DNA of 64,000 bases, taken from Rubripirellula amarantea. Lineage in GTDB: Bacteria; Planctomycetota; Planctomycetia; Pirellulales; Pirellulaceae. Location of the stretch: positions 558,001-622,000 of the forward strand of contig NZ_SJPI01000001.1 in assembly GCF_007859865.1 (NCBI RefSeq), in the 5' to 3' direction. Shown here in pieces: positions 63,310 through 64,000 of the stretch (the first letter of the stretch is position 1; every line of letters starts with the position of its first letter). Position numbers and translations under genes: made by a program. Under the pieces are notes generated by a model, which saw only the letters and a program-made list of their open reading frames with translations, was not told where the DNA came from and searched no databases.

Positions 63310-64000
63310 TTGGCCGCCGAGCAGTCTACCGCCATCGTCTTGCGAACCGTGGAGTTCAGCGAAACGAGCTTGATCGTTTCGCTGCTAACGCGTGACTTTG
63401 GGCGTATTTCTGCGATTGCAAAGGGTGCCCGTCGGCCCAAAGGTCCTTTCGAGGGGGCGTTGGATCTGCTGGCGGTTTGTCGAATTGTGGTCCTGCGCAA
63501 ACAGTCCGACACTTTGGACTTGTTGACCGAAGCCAAACTCCACCGTCGATTTCGTGGTGGCGAACGGTCTCTTGAACGTCTCTATGCCGGTTATTACGTC
63601 GCGGAAATGCTTCGTTTGTTGACGGACGATCATGATCCACACCCTGATGTCTACGATTTGACGATTCGCACGCTCGGGCAAATCGACGGGACAGGCAATC
63701 CGACGCTTGCGTTGCTGCGGTTTGACCTGGAAATCCTTCGAATGCTGGGTCATTCCCCGGGTACCGATCGCTGTACCGATTGCGGTCGCGAGGTTGATAA
63801 ATCGGGAAGGATTACGTTTTCGTTGTCCGCTGGGGGAATTGTTTGCGGAAATTGCAGACTCAAACAGCATCAAACCGTTTCTGTTCGCGCGGACGTGATC
63901 GAGATGATGTCGAAGTTGCATACAGCCGAAATGAAGGGTGATGGTGCCATAAACTTTTCCGATGAATCCGGTTTTTCGGTCGAATCGCAGTTCATCTCGG
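63310..64000 (+). CDS. recO: DNA repair protein RecO (partial, runs off the window)
   Basis: RecO helps load RecA onto SSB-covered DNA in the RecFOR pathway. The first 230 residues are in the window. The OB-fold start reads AEQSTAIVLRTVEFSETSLIV and LLTRDFGRISAIAKGARRP. The helical middle follows (YAGYYVAEMLRLL), then the zinc site with Cys pairs in DRCTDCGRE and CGNCRLK. The start is TTG 63310, three bases after the TPR stop. The C-terminal end is missing. Confidence 0.93.
   Translation, partial: MAAEQSTAIVLRTVEFSETSLIVSLLTRDFGRISAIAKGARRPKGPFEGALDLLAVCRIVVLRKQSDTLDLLTEAKLHRRFRGGERSLERLYAGYYVAEMLRLLTDDHDPHPDVYDLTIRTLGQIDGTGNPTLALLRFDLEILRMLGHSPGTDRCTDCGREVDKSGRITFSLSAGGIVCGNCRLKQHQTVSVRADVIEMMSKLHTAEMKGDGAINFSDESGFSVESQFIS

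Overview
The window looks like a chromosomal stretch of a planctomycete, most likely a Pirellulaceae (Rhodopirellula-like) genome. The pointers are moderate GC, mostly weak or absent Shine-Dalgarno sequences, frequent GTG/TTG starts, a bacterial McsA/McsB pair, an MfnB-type enzyme of methanofuran synthesis, secreted PQQ-propeller, ThuA and Tat-exported Gfo/Idh proteins, and several small orphan proteins. It is mostly a housekeeping and metabolic region. I see no prophage, transposase, CRISPR array or rRNA; there is one tRNA (Cys).

Layout. 0-9.4 kb: a partial gene, peroxiredoxin bcp, rsfS, argS, an AT-hook-like protein, a Ser/Thr kinase with a degenerate receiver tail, tRNA-Cys, a non-coding stretch with repeats and an orphan minus-strand terminator, a lipoprotein, a small protein and xerD. 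9.4-17.2 kb: an LptF/G-type permease coupled to a family 2 glycosyltransferase, a lipoprotein with a cysteine-less thioredoxin fold, mfnB, RNase D and a PQQ-type propeller. 17.3-26.9 kb: the pyruvate dehydrogenase operon aceE-aceF, an SDR lacking its catalytic Tyr, trpE, mcsA-mcsB and an ECF sigma factor. 26.9-29.3 kb: five tightly packed pilin-like/pseudopilin genes. 29.4-35 kb: astD-astB (arginine succinyltransferase pathway), a secreted esterase, a DUF533 gene split by an in-frame stop, and a ThuA protein. 35-45 kb: an RND efflux pair, a nitrilase-family amidase, sthA, rlmB and a dicarboxylate/amino-acid symporter. 45-53 kb: trpS-acpS, then the most notable locus. 53-64 kb: leuB-cdsA-tatD, a GT4 glycosyltransferase, a Gfo/Idh oxidoreductase, a very large DUF11-type repeat protein, a small TPR protein and the start of recO.

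The most interesting locus is 46.6-52.7 kb. It encodes a TolC/NodT-type outer-membrane factor, divergent from a three-gene run: an Alg44-like protein (cytoplasmic PilZ-like part, one membrane helix, HlyD-like periplasmic part), an Alg8-like processive family 2 glycosyltransferase, and a secreted PL14-like polysaccharide lyase. This resembles the core of alginate polymerisation and export, but with a TolC-type channel and a PL14 lyase in the places that AlgE/AlgK and AlgL occupy in Pseudomonas. I infer a polyuronate-type exopolysaccharide synthesis and secretion system. The polymer itself cannot be told from the sequence.

Other points worth attention are five clusters of 12-15 bp tandem duplications between genes, a hairpin plus U-run terminator on the minus strand with no gene to terminate, the nonsense codon inside an otherwise intact DUF533 gene, and enzyme-fold proteins that have lost catalytic residues (the thioredoxin-like lipoprotein and the SDR).
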